A DNA stretch of 64,000 bases from Ferrimonas futtsuensis DSM 18154 (GCF_000422645.1 NZ_AUGL01000007.1:124001-188000); one strand, 5' to 3'. Shown: positions 8,952-19,075, counted from the first letter of the stretch. The notes: generated from the sequence alone by a model not told the origin. A program made the numbers and translations.

Positions 8952-8983
8952 ATGGGGGCAAGATCTGATACCCTAGCCCCCAT
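8952..8983 (+). promoter_or_regulatory. Inverted repeat across the queG start region
   Basis: ATGGGGGC (8952-8959) pairs perfectly with GCCCCCAT (8976-8983) around a 16-base loop. In mRNA this stem would hide both candidate start codons of queG, or act as a weak terminator after the DUF4097 gene, which stops at 8946. There is no following T-tract, so translational control is the more interesting option. Function is unproven. Confidence 0.4.
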
Positions 8984-10127
8984 GAACGACCAAAGCACAA
9001 CACAGGGCGCGCCAGACTGGGGCGCCCTGTCCATTGAGATCAAGGCCTGGGCCAGTGAGCTGGGGTTTGCCGCCTGTGGCATTACCCGTCTGGATCTGAC
9101 CAACGAGCAGGGCGCACTCAAGCAGTGGCTGGCCAACCACTACCACGGTGACATGGCCTACATGACCCGCAACCAGGAGATGCGCACCCAGCCCGCCCTG
9201 CTGCACCCGGGCAGTGTCACCGCCATCGTGGTGCGCATGGACTACCTGCCCCCACAAGCGGGGTTTGCCGCCACCCTCAGCCAAGCCGATCTCGGTTACA
9301 TCAGCCGTTATGCCGGAGGGCGGGACTACCACAAGCTGATGCGCAACCGCCTCAAGCAACTGGGCAACCGACTGCGAGAGCGGGTCGCCCACTTCGACGG
9401 TCGTCCCTTCGTGGACTCCGCCCCCATCCTGGAGCGCCCCCTGGCCAAGGAGGCCGGGCTCGGCTGGGTGGGCAAGCACTCACTCCTTATCGATCGGGAA
9501 GCGGGCAGTTGGTTCTTTATCGGAGAACTGCTCACCAACCTGCCTCTGCCTGAAGATGCCCCCTACCAGGGTGACTGCGGCAGCTGCACCGCCTGCCTCA
9601 CCCTCTGCCCCACCAAGGCGATCGTCGCTCCCTATGTGGTCGACGCCCGCCGCTGCATCTCCTACCTGACCATCGAATCCGACCAAGGGATCCCGGAGGC
9701 ACTGCGTCCGTTGATGGGCAACCGCATCTATGGCTGTGACGATTGTCAGTTGGCCTGCCCTCACAACAGAGACGCCCCCCTCACCGCAGAGGGGGACTTT
9801 CATACCCGTCCCCAACTGCACCAGGTGCCGCTGCTGACCCTGTGGCAATGGGACGAGGCGCAGTTTCTCAGTGCCACCGAAGGCTCCCCCATCCGCCGCA
9901 TCGGCTTCAGACGCTGGCAGCGCAATCTGGCGGTGGCCCTGGGGAACGCTCCCGCCAACGGCGCCATCATTGATGCTCTGGAACAGGGGCTGGGCAGGGT
10001 GGACGAGATGGTGGATGAACATATTCAGTGGGCCTTGGCACAGCAGCGCAATGAACTGGCCCAGACCACCAAACAGCAACAGCGACTGATTCGGGTGGTG
10101 CAGAAAGGGCTGCCCAGAGACGCCTGA
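8952..10127 (+). CDS. queG: QueG, epoxyqueuosine reductase
   Basis: QueG reduces epoxyqueuosine to queuosine in the anticodon of tRNAs for Asp, Asn, His and Tyr, using cobalamin and two [4Fe-4S] clusters. Cluster motifs are visible as CGSCTACLTLCPTKAI and CDDCQLACPHN, and the N-terminal corrinoid domain shows GYISRYAGGRDYHKLMRNR. The start is either ATG 8952 (AGGA upstream) or ATG 8982; both ATGs sit in the two arms of an inverted repeat. The tgt and queA genes of the same pathway lie at 48.4-50.8 kb. Confidence 0.93.
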   Translation: MGARSDTLAPMNDQSTTQGAPDWGALSIEIKAWASELGFAACGITRLDLTNEQGALKQWLANHYHGDMAYMTRNQEMRTQPALLHPGSVTAIVVRMDYLPPQAGFAATLSQADLGYISRYAGGRDYHKLMRNRLKQLGNRLRERVAHFDGRPFVDSAPILERPLAKEAGLGWVGKHSLLIDREAGSWFFIGELLTNLPLPEDAPYQGDCGSCTACLTLCPTKAIVAPYVVDARRCISYLTIESDQGIPEALRPLMGNRIYGCDDCQLACPHNRDAPLTAEGDFHTRPQLHQVPLLTLWQWDEAQFLSATEGSPIRRIGFRRWQRNLAVALGNAPANGAIIDALEQGLGRVDEMVDEHIQWALAQQRNELAQTTKQQQRLIRVVQKGLPRDA

Positions 10128-10192
10128 TTCCGAAATAGATCAATAGATTTCAACAGATTCGCTATAGTAGAGGCGTCAGCAAGGAGCCCGCT

Positions 10193-10798
10193 ATGCTTGA
10201 AAACCACTCCAGAATCCGCATTCAGCAACTGTTTGAGATGGCCGAACTGTTTGGCTTCGAGAGCCGCAACCGCTACCAGGTGCTGGATGCCCAGGAACGC
10301 CCGCTGGGCTATGCCGCCGAACAGAGTTCCGGCATGCTCGGCACCCTGTCCCGGCAACTGTTTGGCCACTGGCGCCGTTTCGACATTCACCTGTTTTCTC
10401 CCCAAAGAGTGCCGCTGCTGGTCGCCCACCACCCTTTCCGCTGGTGGTTTCAGCGCCTGGAGGTCAGCGATGCCAGCGGCGTCAAACTGGGGGCGGTGCA
10501 GCAGCGCTTTGCCCTGTGGCATAAGAAGTTCGACATCGAAGATGAACGCGGCCGGGTAATGATGACGGTCGCCTCGCCGCTGTGGCGCATCTGGACCTTC
10601 CCGGTGGAGCGGCTGGGGCGGGAGGTGGCCTGCATCAGTAAACGCTGGTCCGGGGGGCTGACCGAGCTGTTTACCGACAAGGATAACTTCGTGGTGGAGT
10701 ACAGCGACCCCTCACTGGACAACCGCAGCCGTCAACTGTTGCTGATGGCCACCCTGTTTATCGACCTGCAGTACTTTGAGAAGAAGGCGAACAATTAA
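10193..10798 (+). CDS. Phospholipid scramblase-related (LURP-one-like) protein
   Basis: This 201-residue cytosolic protein is built of the twelve-strand tubby-like fold segments of the scramblase family: an N-terminal LFGFESRNRYQVLDAQERPLGYAAE segment, then RFDIHLFSPQRVPLLVAHHPFR and a C-terminal hydrophobic helix (LLLMATLFIDLQYF). AAGGAG lies before the ATG. The bacterial family has no settled biochemical role. It stands alone after queG and converges on the NYN-domain gene. Confidence 0.65.
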   Translation: MLENHSRIRIQQLFEMAELFGFESRNRYQVLDAQERPLGYAAEQSSGMLGTLSRQLFGHWRRFDIHLFSPQRVPLLVAHHPFRWWFQRLEVSDASGVKLGAVQQRFALWHKKFDIEDERGRVMMTVASPLWRIWTFPVERLGREVACISKRWSGGLTELFTDKDNFVVEYSDPSLDNRSRQLLLMATLFIDLQYFEKKANN

Positions 10799-10810
10799 CT
10801 GCAGCGGCAG

Positions 10811-11296
10811 TCACAGCAGCATCGCCGGACCTATGGGGCAGAATTCAGAGGCGGCTTCCATCAGGGAGTGGGCGGTCAGGGTGGGCACCCCATAGACCCG
10901 GGCATCCACCCCGTAATCCTGGCTGACCTTGTGCAGCAGCAGATCGAAATCACCGTCGCCGGAGAGCAGCACCACGGTGTCCACCTGGGGGGCCTGCTCC
11001 ATCACATCGATGGTGATCCCCACATCCCAGTCCCCCTTGGCTGAGCCATCGGCCCGCTGAATGAAGGGCTTGAGCTTCACATCGAAGCCGATGTGCTTGA
11101 GGGCATCCTGAAACTTACGCTGGCCATCGTCGCCCTTGTGGGTGGCGTAGGCGGTGGCAAACACAATCTCTCCCTGATTGCACAGATGCTGCCACAGAGC
11201 CCGGTAGTTAAACTGGCTACCGAAGGCCTGACGACAGGTGTAGTAGATGTTCTGCACATCCACGAAGACAGCGATGCGGTTCAAGAGAGATTCCAC
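10811..11296 (-). CDS. NYN-domain (LabA/DUF88-like) putative ribonuclease
   Basis: This 161-residue single-domain PIN-like NYN protein carries the conserved acidic residues of the fold: D in AVFVDVQNIYY, D in KGDWDVGITID and D in LLSGDGDFDLLL. The family cleaves or processes RNA, and the full acidic set suggests an active nuclease. The start ATG at 11296 is followed by the usual hydrophobic first strand. No toxin partner or operon neighbour is seen. Confidence 0.8.
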   Translation of the reverse strand: MESLLNRIAVFVDVQNIYYTCRQAFGSQFNYRALWQHLCNQGEIVFATAYATHKGDDGQRKFQDALKHIGFDVKLKPFIQRADGSAKGDWDVGITIDVMEQAPQVDTVVLLSGDGDFDLLLHKVSQDYGVDARVYGVPTLTAHSLMEAASEFCPIGPAMLL

Positions 11297-11602
11297 GGCA
11301 ACTTAGAGATAAGTCACCAGAATACAGAAACTCACAACCCCGATTCAATTTCATTGGCCAGAATTCAGACGCCAACCGGCAGTTTTGACAATTGGATTGA
11401 ATGTTTTCTAAACAATTCTCAGATCCTGCCGATAGATCCGGTTGGCTCTCCAATGCTTATCTGGTGTTTATTACCGAAGATCAAACCTCTGGGTATTTTT
11501 CCCGGCCACTGCTCAAAGGCTGGTCATTCACGTGCGTCGGGGCTTGCCGTTTTATCCGCCAGGAGAAATACTGAGGCGGTCTAACTGCTAAGGAGGCCCG
11601 CC
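11297..11602. other. 306-base divergent intergenic region
   Basis: This AT-richer spacer separates the NYN gene from yceH. Both promoters should lie here. A short CCGCC/GGCGG pair flanks AGGAGAAATACTGA near 11556-11579, upstream of the AAGGAGG ribosome binding site at 11590-11596. I see no gene or strong regulatory site. Confidence 0.5.
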
Positions 11603-12223
11603 GTGGAGATGAACCTGACCCTTAATGAAACCCGAGTCATCGGCTGCCTCTTGGAGAAAGAGAGCACCACCCCAGATCTCTATCCACTGACCCTGAACTC
11701 CCTGAAGAGTGCCTGCAACCAGAAGAGCAACCGGGACCCGGTGCTCTCCCTCAGCGACAACGAAATCCGCCAAACCCTCAACGCCCTGATGGACCGCCGC
11801 CTGGTCAGTGAAGAGGGCGGCGCCCGAGCCAGCAAATACAAGCACAGGTTTTGCAACACCGCCTTCGGCGGCCTCAAGCTGAGCGAGCAGGAGCGGGCCC
11901 TGGTGTGCGTTCTGCTGCTGCGCGGTCCCCAAACCCCGGGTGAACTTCGCAGTCGCACCGGTCGTCTGGCCCAGTTTGCCGATGTGAATGCGGTAGACTC
12001 GGTGCTGCTGCGGCTGGCTGAGCGCGAAATGGTGGTTCAGTTGCCCCGGGAGGCGGGCAAACGCGAGGCCCGTTACGCCCACCTGTTCTCCGGAGAGGTG
12101 TCCATGCCCACCACCGCCGATGTGGTGGCGGACGATAAGGCCCGCATCCAGGAGCTGGAGCATGAGGTGATGATCCTCAAGGCGGAAATTGAGCGCCTGA
12201 AGGGGGAGCTGGCCAGCCGCTAA
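11603..12223 (+). CDS. yceH: YceH-family protein (DUF480/UPF0502)
   Basis: This 206-residue protein with tandem winged-helix domains closely follows the family pattern: ARVIGCLLEKE-like start (TRVIGCLLEKESTTPD), ACNQKSNRDPV, LLLRGPQTPGELRSRTGR and EAGKREARYAHLFSG. A C-terminal coiled coil (about 175-206) is visible. GTG at 11603 is chosen because AAGGAGG ends six bases upstream; ATG at 11609 is the alternative. The molecular function of YceH is not established. Confidence 0.88.
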   Translation: MEMNLTLNETRVIGCLLEKESTTPDLYPLTLNSLKSACNQKSNRDPVLSLSDNEIRQTLNALMDRRLVSEEGGARASKYKHRFCNTAFGGLKLSEQERALVCVLLLRGPQTPGELRSRTGRLAQFADVNAVDSVLLRLAEREMVVQLPREAGKREARYAHLFSGEVSMPTTADVVADDKARIQELEHEVMILKAEIERLKGELASR

Positions 12224-12239
12224 AGCCTGAGGAACAAGC

Positions 12240-13571
12240 CTAATTGCTTAAGCGCAGCGGCAATCCCCGCCGCTGCCAATCCTGCCACAACAGCCACAGC
12301 ACCCAGATCACCAGCAGGGTGTTGGACAGCGGCACCGAGATCCACACCCCCTGCACCCCCAGCCAGATAGGCAACAGCAACAGAAACGGCAGCTGCAGCG
12401 CCAGATTGGCCAGGGTAATGAGCCCGGCGCGGCGACCGTCACCCACCGACTGGAAATAGGCGGCAATCACGAAGATGATGCCGTCAAAATAGAGGGCCCA
12501 GGTGTGCCAGGCCAGCCCCTGACGGGTGGCGTCGAACAGGGCGGTATCCTCACTGTTAAAGGCGTGGATCAGCGGCGTGGGCACCCAGTAGAACAGCAGG
12601 ACGGTCAACAGGCCGGAGATCAGCACCAGCCCCAGGGCCCAGCCCATCACCTTCTGCAAACTGGGGTACTCCCTGGCACCGAACAGGTAGCTGAGCAGCG
12701 GCTGGGCACCGCCGGCGACCCCCTCGGCAAACAGGTAGTAGACCACACACAGGTAGCCAACGATGGAGAAGGCCCCCACCTGAATGGCATCCCCATACTC
12801 CAGCAACATGGCGTTGTGCACCGCGGTGATGAAGCTGTAGTAGAGGTACATCAGCCAGCTGGCCATCCCCAGGGACAGTATGGCTTTGGCATCCGCGAGG
12901 CTCAATCCGGCGTCCGCCAGGGAGAGCCGGGTGCGGCAGAGGGAGGAGCGAAAATAGGCCAGCCCCAGCAACAGCACCAGCGCCTGAGACAGGACGGTGG
13001 CCAGGGCGGCCCCTTGCAGCTGCCAATCCAGTTGTACGATAAACAGGTAATCCAGGGCGATGTTGGCCAGGGCCCCCCCGCCGATGAGCAGGGTGGACAG
13101 ATTGGGGGCGTCGTCGTTGCGCACCAGGAAGGGGATGGCGATCCCGCCAAGGGCCAGAGGACAGCCCCAGGCCAGCACCTGCAGATAGTCCCTGGCCATG
13201 GCCAATACCTCGCCAGAGGCTTGCTGCAGGGTCAGCAAGCTCTCCCCGACGGTCAAGAGCAAAGCGCCACACCCCATGGCCATCAGCAGCAACAGGGAGA
13301 GGCCACTGCCCAGCCAGCGCGCCGCCCGAACACCGTCCCCCTCTCCCCGGGCCATGGAGGAGAGGGCGCCGGCGCCTATGCCCACCATCAGCGCCGCCCC
13401 ATACACCAGGCCGATCACCGGCCAGGCGATGTTGATGGCCGCCAGCCCCACCGCACCAATTTGCCGACCGACAAACAGGCCATCCACAAACTGGTAGAGG
13501 CCGCTCACCATCATGGCGGCCACCGTAGGCACTAAAAAGCGCCAGAACTGGCGCTTAAGGGAATCTTGCAT
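12240..13571 (-). CDS. MATE-family multidrug/cation efflux transporter
   Basis: This 443-residue inner-membrane protein has twelve predicted helices in two MATE repeats. The N-terminal repeat starts FWRFLVPTVAAMMVSGLYQFVDGLFVGRQIG, and family features such as GVAGGAQPLLSYLFGAREY mark the second half. Members export cationic drugs or metabolites using Na+ or H+. It begins 26 bases after the cob(I)alamin adenosyltransferase gene on the same strand, so the two may be cotranscribed. Substrate is unknown. Confidence 0.85.
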   Translation of the reverse strand: MQDSLKRQFWRFLVPTVAAMMVSGLYQFVDGLFVGRQIGAVGLAAINIAWPVIGLVYGAALMVGIGAGALSSMARGEGDGVRAARWLGSGLSLLLLMAMGCGALLLTVGESLLTLQQASGEVLAMARDYLQVLAWGCPLALGGIAIPFLVRNDDAPNLSTLLIGGGALANIALDYLFIVQLDWQLQGAALATVLSQALVLLLGLAYFRSSLCRTRLSLADAGLSLADAKAILSLGMASWLMYLYYSFITAVHNAMLLEYGDAIQVGAFSIVGYLCVVYYLFAEGVAGGAQPLLSYLFGAREYPSLQKVMGWALGLVLISGLLTVLLFYWVPTPLIHAFNSEDTALFDATRQGLAWHTWALYFDGIIFVIAAYFQSVGDGRRAGLITLANLALQLPFLLLLPIWLGVQGVWISVPLSNTLLVIWVLWLLWQDWQRRGLPLRLSN

Positions 13572-13597
13572 GGGGGACTCGTAAGGCGCTGTCAGGC

Positions 13598-14194
13598 TTA
13601 CCAGTCTACCCCTTTACGTGCCTTGATGCCCGCCTCGAAGGCGTGCTTCAGAGGCCGCACTTCCGAGACGGTGTCCGCCAGCTCCTCCAGGCGACGGTGG
13701 GCGGCGCGGCCGGTGATCACCACGCTCTGCTCCCGCGGTCTGTCGGCGATGGCCTGCACCACCTCATCCAGGTCCAGATAGCCGTAATTGGTCATATAGG
13801 TGATCTCATCCAGCAGCACCAGGTCCACCGTGGGATCCGCCAACTCCTGCTTCACCTGCTGCCACACCGCCTGAGCCGCGGCAGTGTCCGCCGCCTTGTC
13901 CTGGGTCTCCCAGGTAAAGCCGGTGGCCATCACATGGAAGCGCACGCCGTGTCCGGCCAGCAGATCCCGCTCACCGCAGGCCCAGTTGCCCTTGATGAAC
14001 TGAGCCACGGCGCAGCGCTGGCCATGGCCGACGGCACGGGCCACGGTACCAAAGCCTGCCGTGGATTTGCCCTTGCCATTTCCGGTAAGGATCAGCACCA
14101 CACCACGCTCCTCCTGGGCCTGGGCGACCTTGGCGTCCACCTTCTCTTTCACCTTCTGCTGCCGCTCCTTGTGGCGCTGGTTGGTATCGGTCAT
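13598..14194 (-). CDS. btuR: BtuR/CobO-type cob(I)alamin adenosyltransferase
   Basis: The enzyme transfers the adenosyl group of ATP to cob(I)alamin to make adenosylcobalamin. The 198-residue protein has the Walker A motif GNGKGKST at 38-45 and the downstream CAVAQFIKG, VLLDEITY and VVITGR elements. ATG 14194 with AGGA nearby is chosen over TTG 14215. E. coli BtuR is 196 residues. Two B12-using enzymes, QueG and MetH, are also encoded in the window. Confidence 0.92.
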   Translation of the reverse strand: MTDTNQRHKERQQKVKEKVDAKVAQAQEERGVVLILTGNGKGKSTAGFGTVARAVGHGQRCAVAQFIKGNWACGERDLLAGHGVRFHVMATGFTWETQDKAADTAAAQAVWQQVKQELADPTVDLVLLDEITYMTNYGYLDLDEVVQAIADRPREQSVVITGRAAHRRLEELADTVSEVRPLKHAFEAGIKARKGVDW

Positions 14195-14280
14195 GGATTC
14201 ATCCTGTATCTGCAAGGAAAAGGGTTCATTTTAGAGGGTTCTTCGGGCCCATGGCATGGGAAAACCCACAGTGATTCGGG

Positions 14281-14586
14281 TCAGTCTGTGTCCGAGGACT
14301 CGAGAGAGCAGCACTCGGCACTGAGGAAACCCATCAGTTCATCGGTAGCTTCCAGGTTGGCGCGACAGATCAGCTCGCGGCCACGTCGCTCCTGGGTCAC
14401 CAGGTTGGCATTCATCAAACGGCTGATGTGATGGCTCAGGGTAGACCCAGGAATCGACAGGTGCTGCTGAATCTCGCCCACATTCAGCCCCTGCAGGCCC
14501 CCTTTGACCAGCAGGCGGAAGATACTCAGCCTGGTGTCATGGCCCAGTTCGGCGAAACGGCGCACCGCCTCGGCGTGGTCGATCAT
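14281..14586 (-). CDS. ArsR-family transcription regulator
   Basis: This 101-residue winged-helix protein has the ArsR core (RFAELGHDTRLSIFRLLVKGG, then LSIPGSTLSHHISRLMNANLV). The C-terminal tail contains CC (SAECCSLE), which could sense metal or redox state, but the classical CVC metal box is absent from helix alpha-3. It is divergent from metH. ArsR-family SahR regulators control the methionine cycle in some proteobacteria, so a role in metH control is possible but unproven; MetJ boxes lie in the same intergenic region. Confidence 0.8.
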   Translation of the reverse strand: MIDHAEAVRRFAELGHDTRLSIFRLLVKGGLQGLNVGEIQQHLSIPGSTLSHHISRLMNANLVTQERRGRELICRANLEATDELMGFLSAECCSLESSDTD

Positions 14587-14746
14587 CCTCTCTCCTCGGG
14601 TAAATAGTTATATCAGGGAAATCATGACCCAAAGCGCAGGGAAATCCAAGTGGCTGATCCAAAGCCGGCGGCATCCCGCCCATAATCGACCACTATGGCG
14701 CCATTGCGCTTTTTTTACCCTGGGGGACTATCAACAGGCCATCACC

Positions 14747-14781
14747 TTGGCTAAGATAGACGTCTAAACGTATAAATGTCT
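14747..14781 (+). promoter_or_regulatory. metH promoter with three tandem MetJ boxes
   Basis: Three consecutive eight-base met boxes read AGACGTCT (14758-14765, perfect consensus), AAACGTAT (14766-14773) and AAATGTCT (14774-14781). They overlap a promoter with -35 TTGGCT (14747-14752) and -10 TATAAA (14771-14776) at 18-base spacing. MetJ with S-adenosylmethionine binds tandem met boxes cooperatively and would block this promoter. The overlap also argues against ATG 14776 as the metH start. Confidence 0.85.
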
Positions 14782-14805
14782 ATTTGGGAAATTAGGGACG
14801 GCGCC

Positions 14806-17800
14806 ATGGCTACCACACTGCAGCAACTCCTCGCACAGCGGATACTGATTCTGGACGGCGCCATGGGCACCATGATCCAGGGCCACCGCCTGGAGGAGGA
14901 GGATTACCGTGGCGAGCGCTTTGCCGACTGGCCCTGTCAGCTCAAGGGCAACAACGATCTGCTCTCCCTGACCCAGCCGGAGATCATCGCCGGCATCCAC
15001 CGCGCCTACCTGGAAGCCGGTGCCGACATCATCGAGACCAACACCTTCAACTCCACCACCATCGCCATGGCGGACTACCAGATGGAGTCGCTCTCCCGGG
15101 AGATCAACCTCGAGTCTGCCCGGCTGGCCCGCCAGGTGGCGGACGACGTCGCCCGGGAGACCGGCGCCCCCCGGTTTGTGGCCGGGGTGCTCGGCCCCAC
15201 CAACCGCACCTGCTCCATCAGCCCGGATGTGAACGACCCCGGCTATCGCAACGTCAGTTTCGATCAGCTGGTGGCCGCCTTCCATGAGTCGGCGCAGGCC
15301 CTGGTGGAGGGGGGGGCCGACATCCTGTTGGTGGAAACGGTGTTCGATACCCTCAACGCCAAGGCGGCCCTGTTTGCCATCGACACCCTGTTCGAGGAGC
15401 TGGGTCGCAAATTGCCGGTGATGATCTCCGGCACCATCACCGACGCCTCGGGGCGCACCCTCACCGGCCAGACTACGGAAGCTTTCTACAACTCCCTGAC
15501 CCACATCCAGCCTGTGGCCATCGGCCTCAACTGCGCCCTGGGCCCCAAAGAGCTCTCCCCCTATGTGGAGGAGCTGGCACGGATCAGCGAGTTTCCGGTG
15601 TCGGCTCACCCCAATGCCGGCCTGCCTAACGAATTCGGCGAGTACGACGAGACTCCGGCGCAGATGGCCGAGATCATCGGCCAGTGGGCCGCCGAGGGCT
15701 GGCTGAATATCGTCGGTGGCTGTTGCGGCACCACTCCGGAACACATTCGCGCCATCAAGGCGGCGGTGGACCGACACGCCCCCAGGCGTGCCCCGCAGAT
15801 CCCGGTGGCCTGTCGCCTGGCCGGCCTGGAGCCCTGCACCATCGACGCCGACGCCCTGTTCGTCAACGTCGGCGAGCGCACCAATGTCACCGGCTCCGCC
15901 CGTTTCCTGCGGCTGATCAAGGAGGGCGACTATGAGACCGCCCTCTCGGTGGCCCGTCAGCAGGTGGAGAACGGTGCCCAGATCATCGACATCAACATGG
16001 ATGAGGGGATGCTCGACGGCGTCGCCGCCATGGAGCGCTTCCTCAAGCTGATCGCCTCCGAACCGGAGATCGCCCGGGTTCCCATTATGATCGACTCCTC
16101 CAAATGGGAGGTGATCGAAGCGGGGCTCAAATGCATCCAGGGCAAGGGGGTGGTGAACTCCATCTCCCTCAAGGAGGGGGAGCAGGCCTTTATCCATCAG
16201 GCAAAACTGATCCGCCGCTACGGCGCCGCCGCCATCGTCATGGCCTTCGACGAGCAGGGCCAGGCGGACACCTATGAGCGTAAGGTGGCGATCTGCACCC
16301 GCGCCTACCGGGTGCTGACCGAGCAGGTGGGTTTCCCGCCCCAGGACATCATCTTCGATCCCAATATCTTCGCCATCGCCACCGGCATCGAGGATCACGA
16401 CAACTACGCCGTGGACTTCATCGAGGCCACCCGCACCATCAGGCAGACCCTGCCCCACGCGATGATCTCCGGCGGCGTCTCCAACGTCTCCTTCTCCTTT
16501 AGGGGCAACAACCCGGTACGGGAAGCGATCCATGCGGTGTTCCTCTACCACGCCATCCGCGCCGGCCTCACCATGGGCATTGTCAACGCCGGCCAGCTGG
16601 CGATCTACGACGACATCCCCGATGAGCTGCGGCAACGGGTGGAGGATGTGGTGCTCAACCGCCGGCCTGACGGCACCGAGCGACTGCTGGCCGTCGCCGA
16701 GGAGTACCGGGGCGACGGCGCCGCCGAAGCGGATCCCAGAGAAGCGGAGTGGCGCAGCTGGCCGGTGACCAAGCGGCTGGAGCACGCCCTGGTCAAGGGG
16801 ATCACCGACTTTATCGAAGAGGACACCGAACAGGCCCGCCTGGAGGCGGACGCCCCCCTTCAGGTGATCGAGGGTCCGCTGATGGATGGGATGAACGTGG
16901 TGGGGGATCTGTTCGGCGACGGCAAGATGTTCCTGCCCCAGGTGGTGAAATCCGCCCGGGTGATGAAGCAGGCGGTGGCCTATCTGACCCCCTACATCGA
17001 AGAGAGCAAGCAGGAGGTCAGCAGCGCCGGCAAGATCGTCATGGCCACGGTGAAAGGGGATGTGCACGACATCGGCAAGAACATCGTCGCCGTGGTGCTG
17101 CAGTGCAACGGCTACGAGGTGATCGACCTGGGAGTCATGGTGCCGGTGGAGAGGATCATCGAGACCGCCATTGCCGAAAACGCCGACGCCATCGGCATGT
17201 CCGGGCTGATCACCCCCTCTCTGGATGAGATGATCCACAACGTCAAGGCGTTCCAGAAGGCGGGACTGACGATCCCCTGCTTTATCGGCGGTGCCACCAC
17301 CTCGAAGATCCACACCGCGGTGAAGATTCATCAGCACTACCCCCACGGCGCCATCTATGTGCCGGACGCCTCCCGTACCGTGCCGGTGGTGGCCAAGCTG
17401 ATCGATAAGAAACAGCGCCAGGGATTCGTGGAACAGGTGTACAACGAATATGGCGAGCTCAAGGCGCGCCGGGAGGCCCAGGGCCGGCGCAAAACCCTGG
17501 TCTCTCTGGAACAGGCCAGGGCCAACCGCAACGCCATCGACTGGGACAATTACCGGCCCTGCAAGCCCAGGCAGACCGGGGTGCGGGTGTTCAAGGAGTA
17601 CCCGCTGACCGACCTGCTGGGGCGCATCGACTGGACCCCCTTCTTCCGCAGCTGGGGCCTGCACGGGCGATTCCCGGACATTCTGGACGATCCCAAGGTG
17701 GGTGACGAAGCCAGTGAACTCTATGCCAACGGCCAGAAGATGCTGGAGACCCTCATCGACCAGCAGTGGCTTAAGGCCGCTGCCGTCATAGGCCTGTTCC

Positions 17801-18471
17801 CGGCCAACACGGTCGACTGTGATGACATCGAACTCTACGCCGATGACGGTCGCGACACCTCCGTCGCCACGCTGCATATGCTGCGCCAACAGATAGAGCG
17901 CGCCGGCAACCACAACTTTGCCCTGTCCGACTTTGTGGCGCCCAAGGAGAGCGGTAAGCGCGACTATATGGGGGCCTTCGCGGTCACCGCCGGCATCGGC
18001 ATCGAGCCCCATGTGGCGCGCTTCGAAGCCGCCGGCGACGACTACAACGCCATCATGTTAAAGGCCCTGGCGGATCGCCTGGCGGAGGCCCTGGCGGAGC
18101 GGATGCATGAGCGGGTGCGCAAGGAGTTCTGGGGCTATGATGCCGGGGAGCAGCTGGACAACGAGTCGCTGATCCGCGAGCGTTACAAGGGCATTCGTCC
18201 TGCCCCGGGCTACGCCGCCTGCCCGGATCACACCGAAAAGGGCACCCTGTGGCAACTGCTGCGACCGGATCACCACATCGACCTCAACATCACCGAGAGC
18301 TTCGCCATGTACCCCACGGCGGCGGTCTCCGGCTGGTACTTCGCCCACCCCGAATCCCGCTACTTCGGCGTCACCGACATCGGTGAGGATCAGTTGCAGG
18401 ATTACGCCCGGCGCAAGGGCTGGAGCCTGGAGCAGGCCCGCAAATGGCTGGCGCCGCTGCTTCACGGCTAA
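14806..18471 (+). CDS. metH: MetH, cobalamin-dependent methionine synthase
   Basis: The enzyme transfers a methyl group from methyltetrahydrofolate through cobalamin to homocysteine. All four modules are present in 1221 residues: the homocysteine domain with zinc cysteines (NCALG and VGGCCGTTP), the folate domain ([13 protein letters not shown]), the B12 domain with [10 protein letters not shown] supplying the cobalt-ligand His, and the AdoMet reactivation domain ([15 protein letters not shown]). E. coli MetH has 1227 residues. ATG 14806 is used; ATG 14776 lies inside a MetJ box. A strong hairpin terminator follows. Homopolymeric G8 occurs near 15309-15316 without breaking the frame. Confidence 0.97.
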   Translation: MATTLQQLLAQRILILDGAMGTMIQGHRLEEEDYRGERFADWPCQLKGNNDLLSLTQPEIIAGIHRAYLEAGADIIETNTFNSTTIAMADYQMESLSREINLESARLARQVADDVARETGAPRFVAGVLGPTNRTCSISPDVNDPGYRNVSFDQLVAAFHESAQALVEGGADILLVETVFDTLNAKAALFAIDTLFEELGRKLPVMISGTITDASGRTLTGQTTEAFYNSLTHIQPVAIGLNCALGPKELSPYVEELARISEFPVSAHPNAGLPNEFGEYDETPAQMAEIIGQWAAEGWLNIVGGCCGTTPEHIRAIKAAVDRHAPRRAPQIPVACRLAGLEPCTIDADALFVNVGERTNVTGSARFLRLIKEGDYETALSVARQQVENGAQIIDINMDEGMLDGVAAMERFLKLIASEPEIARVPIMIDSSKWEVIEAGLKCIQGKGVVNSISLKEGEQAFIHQAKLIRRYGAAAIVMAFDEQGQADTYERKVAICTRAYRVLTEQVGFPPQDIIFDPNIFAIATGIEDHDNYAVDFIEATRTIRQTLPHAMISGGVSNVSFSFRGNNPVREAIHAVFLYHAIRAGLTMGIVNAGQLAIYDDIPDELRQRVEDVVLNRRPDGTERLLAVAEEYRGDGAAEADPREAEWRSWPVTKRLEHALVKGITDFIEEDTEQARLEADAPLQVIEGPLMDGMNVVGDLFGDGKMFLPQVVKSARVMKQAVAYLTPYIEESKQEVSSAGKIVMATVKGDVHDIGKNIVAVVLQCNGYEVIDLGVMVPVERIIETAIAENADAIGMSGLITPSLDEMIHNVKAFQKAGLTIPCFIGGATTSKIHTAVKIHQHYPHGAIYVPDASRTVPVVAKLIDKKQRQGFVEQVYNEYGELKARREAQGRRKTLVSLEQARANRNAIDWDNYRPCKPRQTGVRVFKEYPLTDLLGRIDWTPFFRSWGLHGRFPDILDDPKVGDEASELYANGQKMLETLIDQQWLKAAAVIGLFPANTVDCDDIELYADDGRDTSVATLHMLRQQIERAGNHNFALSDFVAPKESGKRDYMGAFAVTAGIGIEPHVARFEAAGDDYNAIMLKALADRLAEALAERMHERVRKEFWGYDAGEQLDNESLIRERYKGIRPAPGYAACPDHTEKGTLWQLLRPDHHIDLNITESFAMYPTAAVSGWYFAHPESRYFGVTDIGEDQLQDYARRKGWSLEQARKWLAPLLHG

Positions 18472-18487
18472 GCAGACAACATCCATC

Positions 18488-18515
18488 AGGGCGCCTATGG
18501 CGCCCTTAGCTTTTT
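18488..18515 (+). terminator. Terminator after metH
   Basis: A perfect eight-base stem AGGGCGCC/GGCGCCCT with loop TAT (18488-18506) is followed by TAGCTTTTT. It lies between convergent metH and the TetR gene. Confidence 0.85.
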
Positions 18516-19075
18516 CAGGCCCTGGCCTCCAGGGCATCCAGATAGAAGTTCAGCGGCCCCTGCAGGTGGGTGTCATCCTCCAGACCACCGCAACTGGTGC
18601 AGTGAATCGCCAGGGCGAAGCCATGGAGGTAATCCACCAGCAGGGCCATGGCATGGCCGCGTTGCGCCTCCCCCAGCCCCAGGGGGGTCACCGCCTGGTC
18701 AAACCGTGTCATAAACACCTGGGCCGGACCAAGGGAGGACATCCCCAGCAGGGTCTCCAGCAGGCCACCATGGCGTCGCAGCAGGGCAAGGTAGCTCTGA
18801 CTCAGCCTGGTCAGCTCCTGTCGCCAGGGCTGGCCCTCCACCGGGGTGTAGATCCCCGCCACCAGCTGGCAGCACAGGGCTTCCAGCAAGGCGCCCTTAT
18901 TGGGAAAGTAGTGATACAGCGCCATCACATCCACGCCCAGTGACGTCGCCAGCTTCCTCAGGCTGGGCACCTTGCCCTCCAGCCCCAGCAGTTCGGTGGC
19001 CGCCTCCAAAATACGCTCTTGGGACAGGGCCGCTCCCCCCAATGGTCGGCCGCGACGTTTCCCCTTGACAGTCAA
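18515..19075 (-). CDS. TetR-family transcription regulator
   Basis: This 186-residue protein has the N-terminal TetR helix-turn-helix (RILEAATELLGLEG, SLRKLATSLGVDVMALYHYFPNK) and a C-terminal ligand domain similar to TetR_C subclasses. Start is TTG at 19075 with GGGAG upstream in the divergent region. It probably represses itself and the divergent reductase-like gene through the palindrome at 19106-19120. The C-terminal CTSCGG could be redox active, but this is speculation. Confidence 0.85.
   Translation of the reverse strand: MTVKGKRRGRPLGGAALSQERILEAATELLGLEGKVPSLRKLATSLGVDVMALYHYFPNKGALLEALCCQLVAGIYTPVEGQPWRQELTRLSQSYLALLRRHGGLLETLLGMSSLGPAQVFMTRFDQAVTPLGLGEAQRGHAMALLVDYLHGFALAIHCTSCGGLEDDTHLQGPLNFYLDALEARA

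Noticed and set aside
14776-14805. Upstream ATG for metH
   Set aside because: It lies inside the third MetJ box and overlaps the -10 element, so it would hardly be transcribed; ATG 14806 fits the family start.
14764-18012. Very long leftward open frame (1082 codons) opposite metH
   Set aside because: It is an antisense shadow caused by the high GC third positions of metH and has the low-complexity Gly/His/Val composition of such frames.
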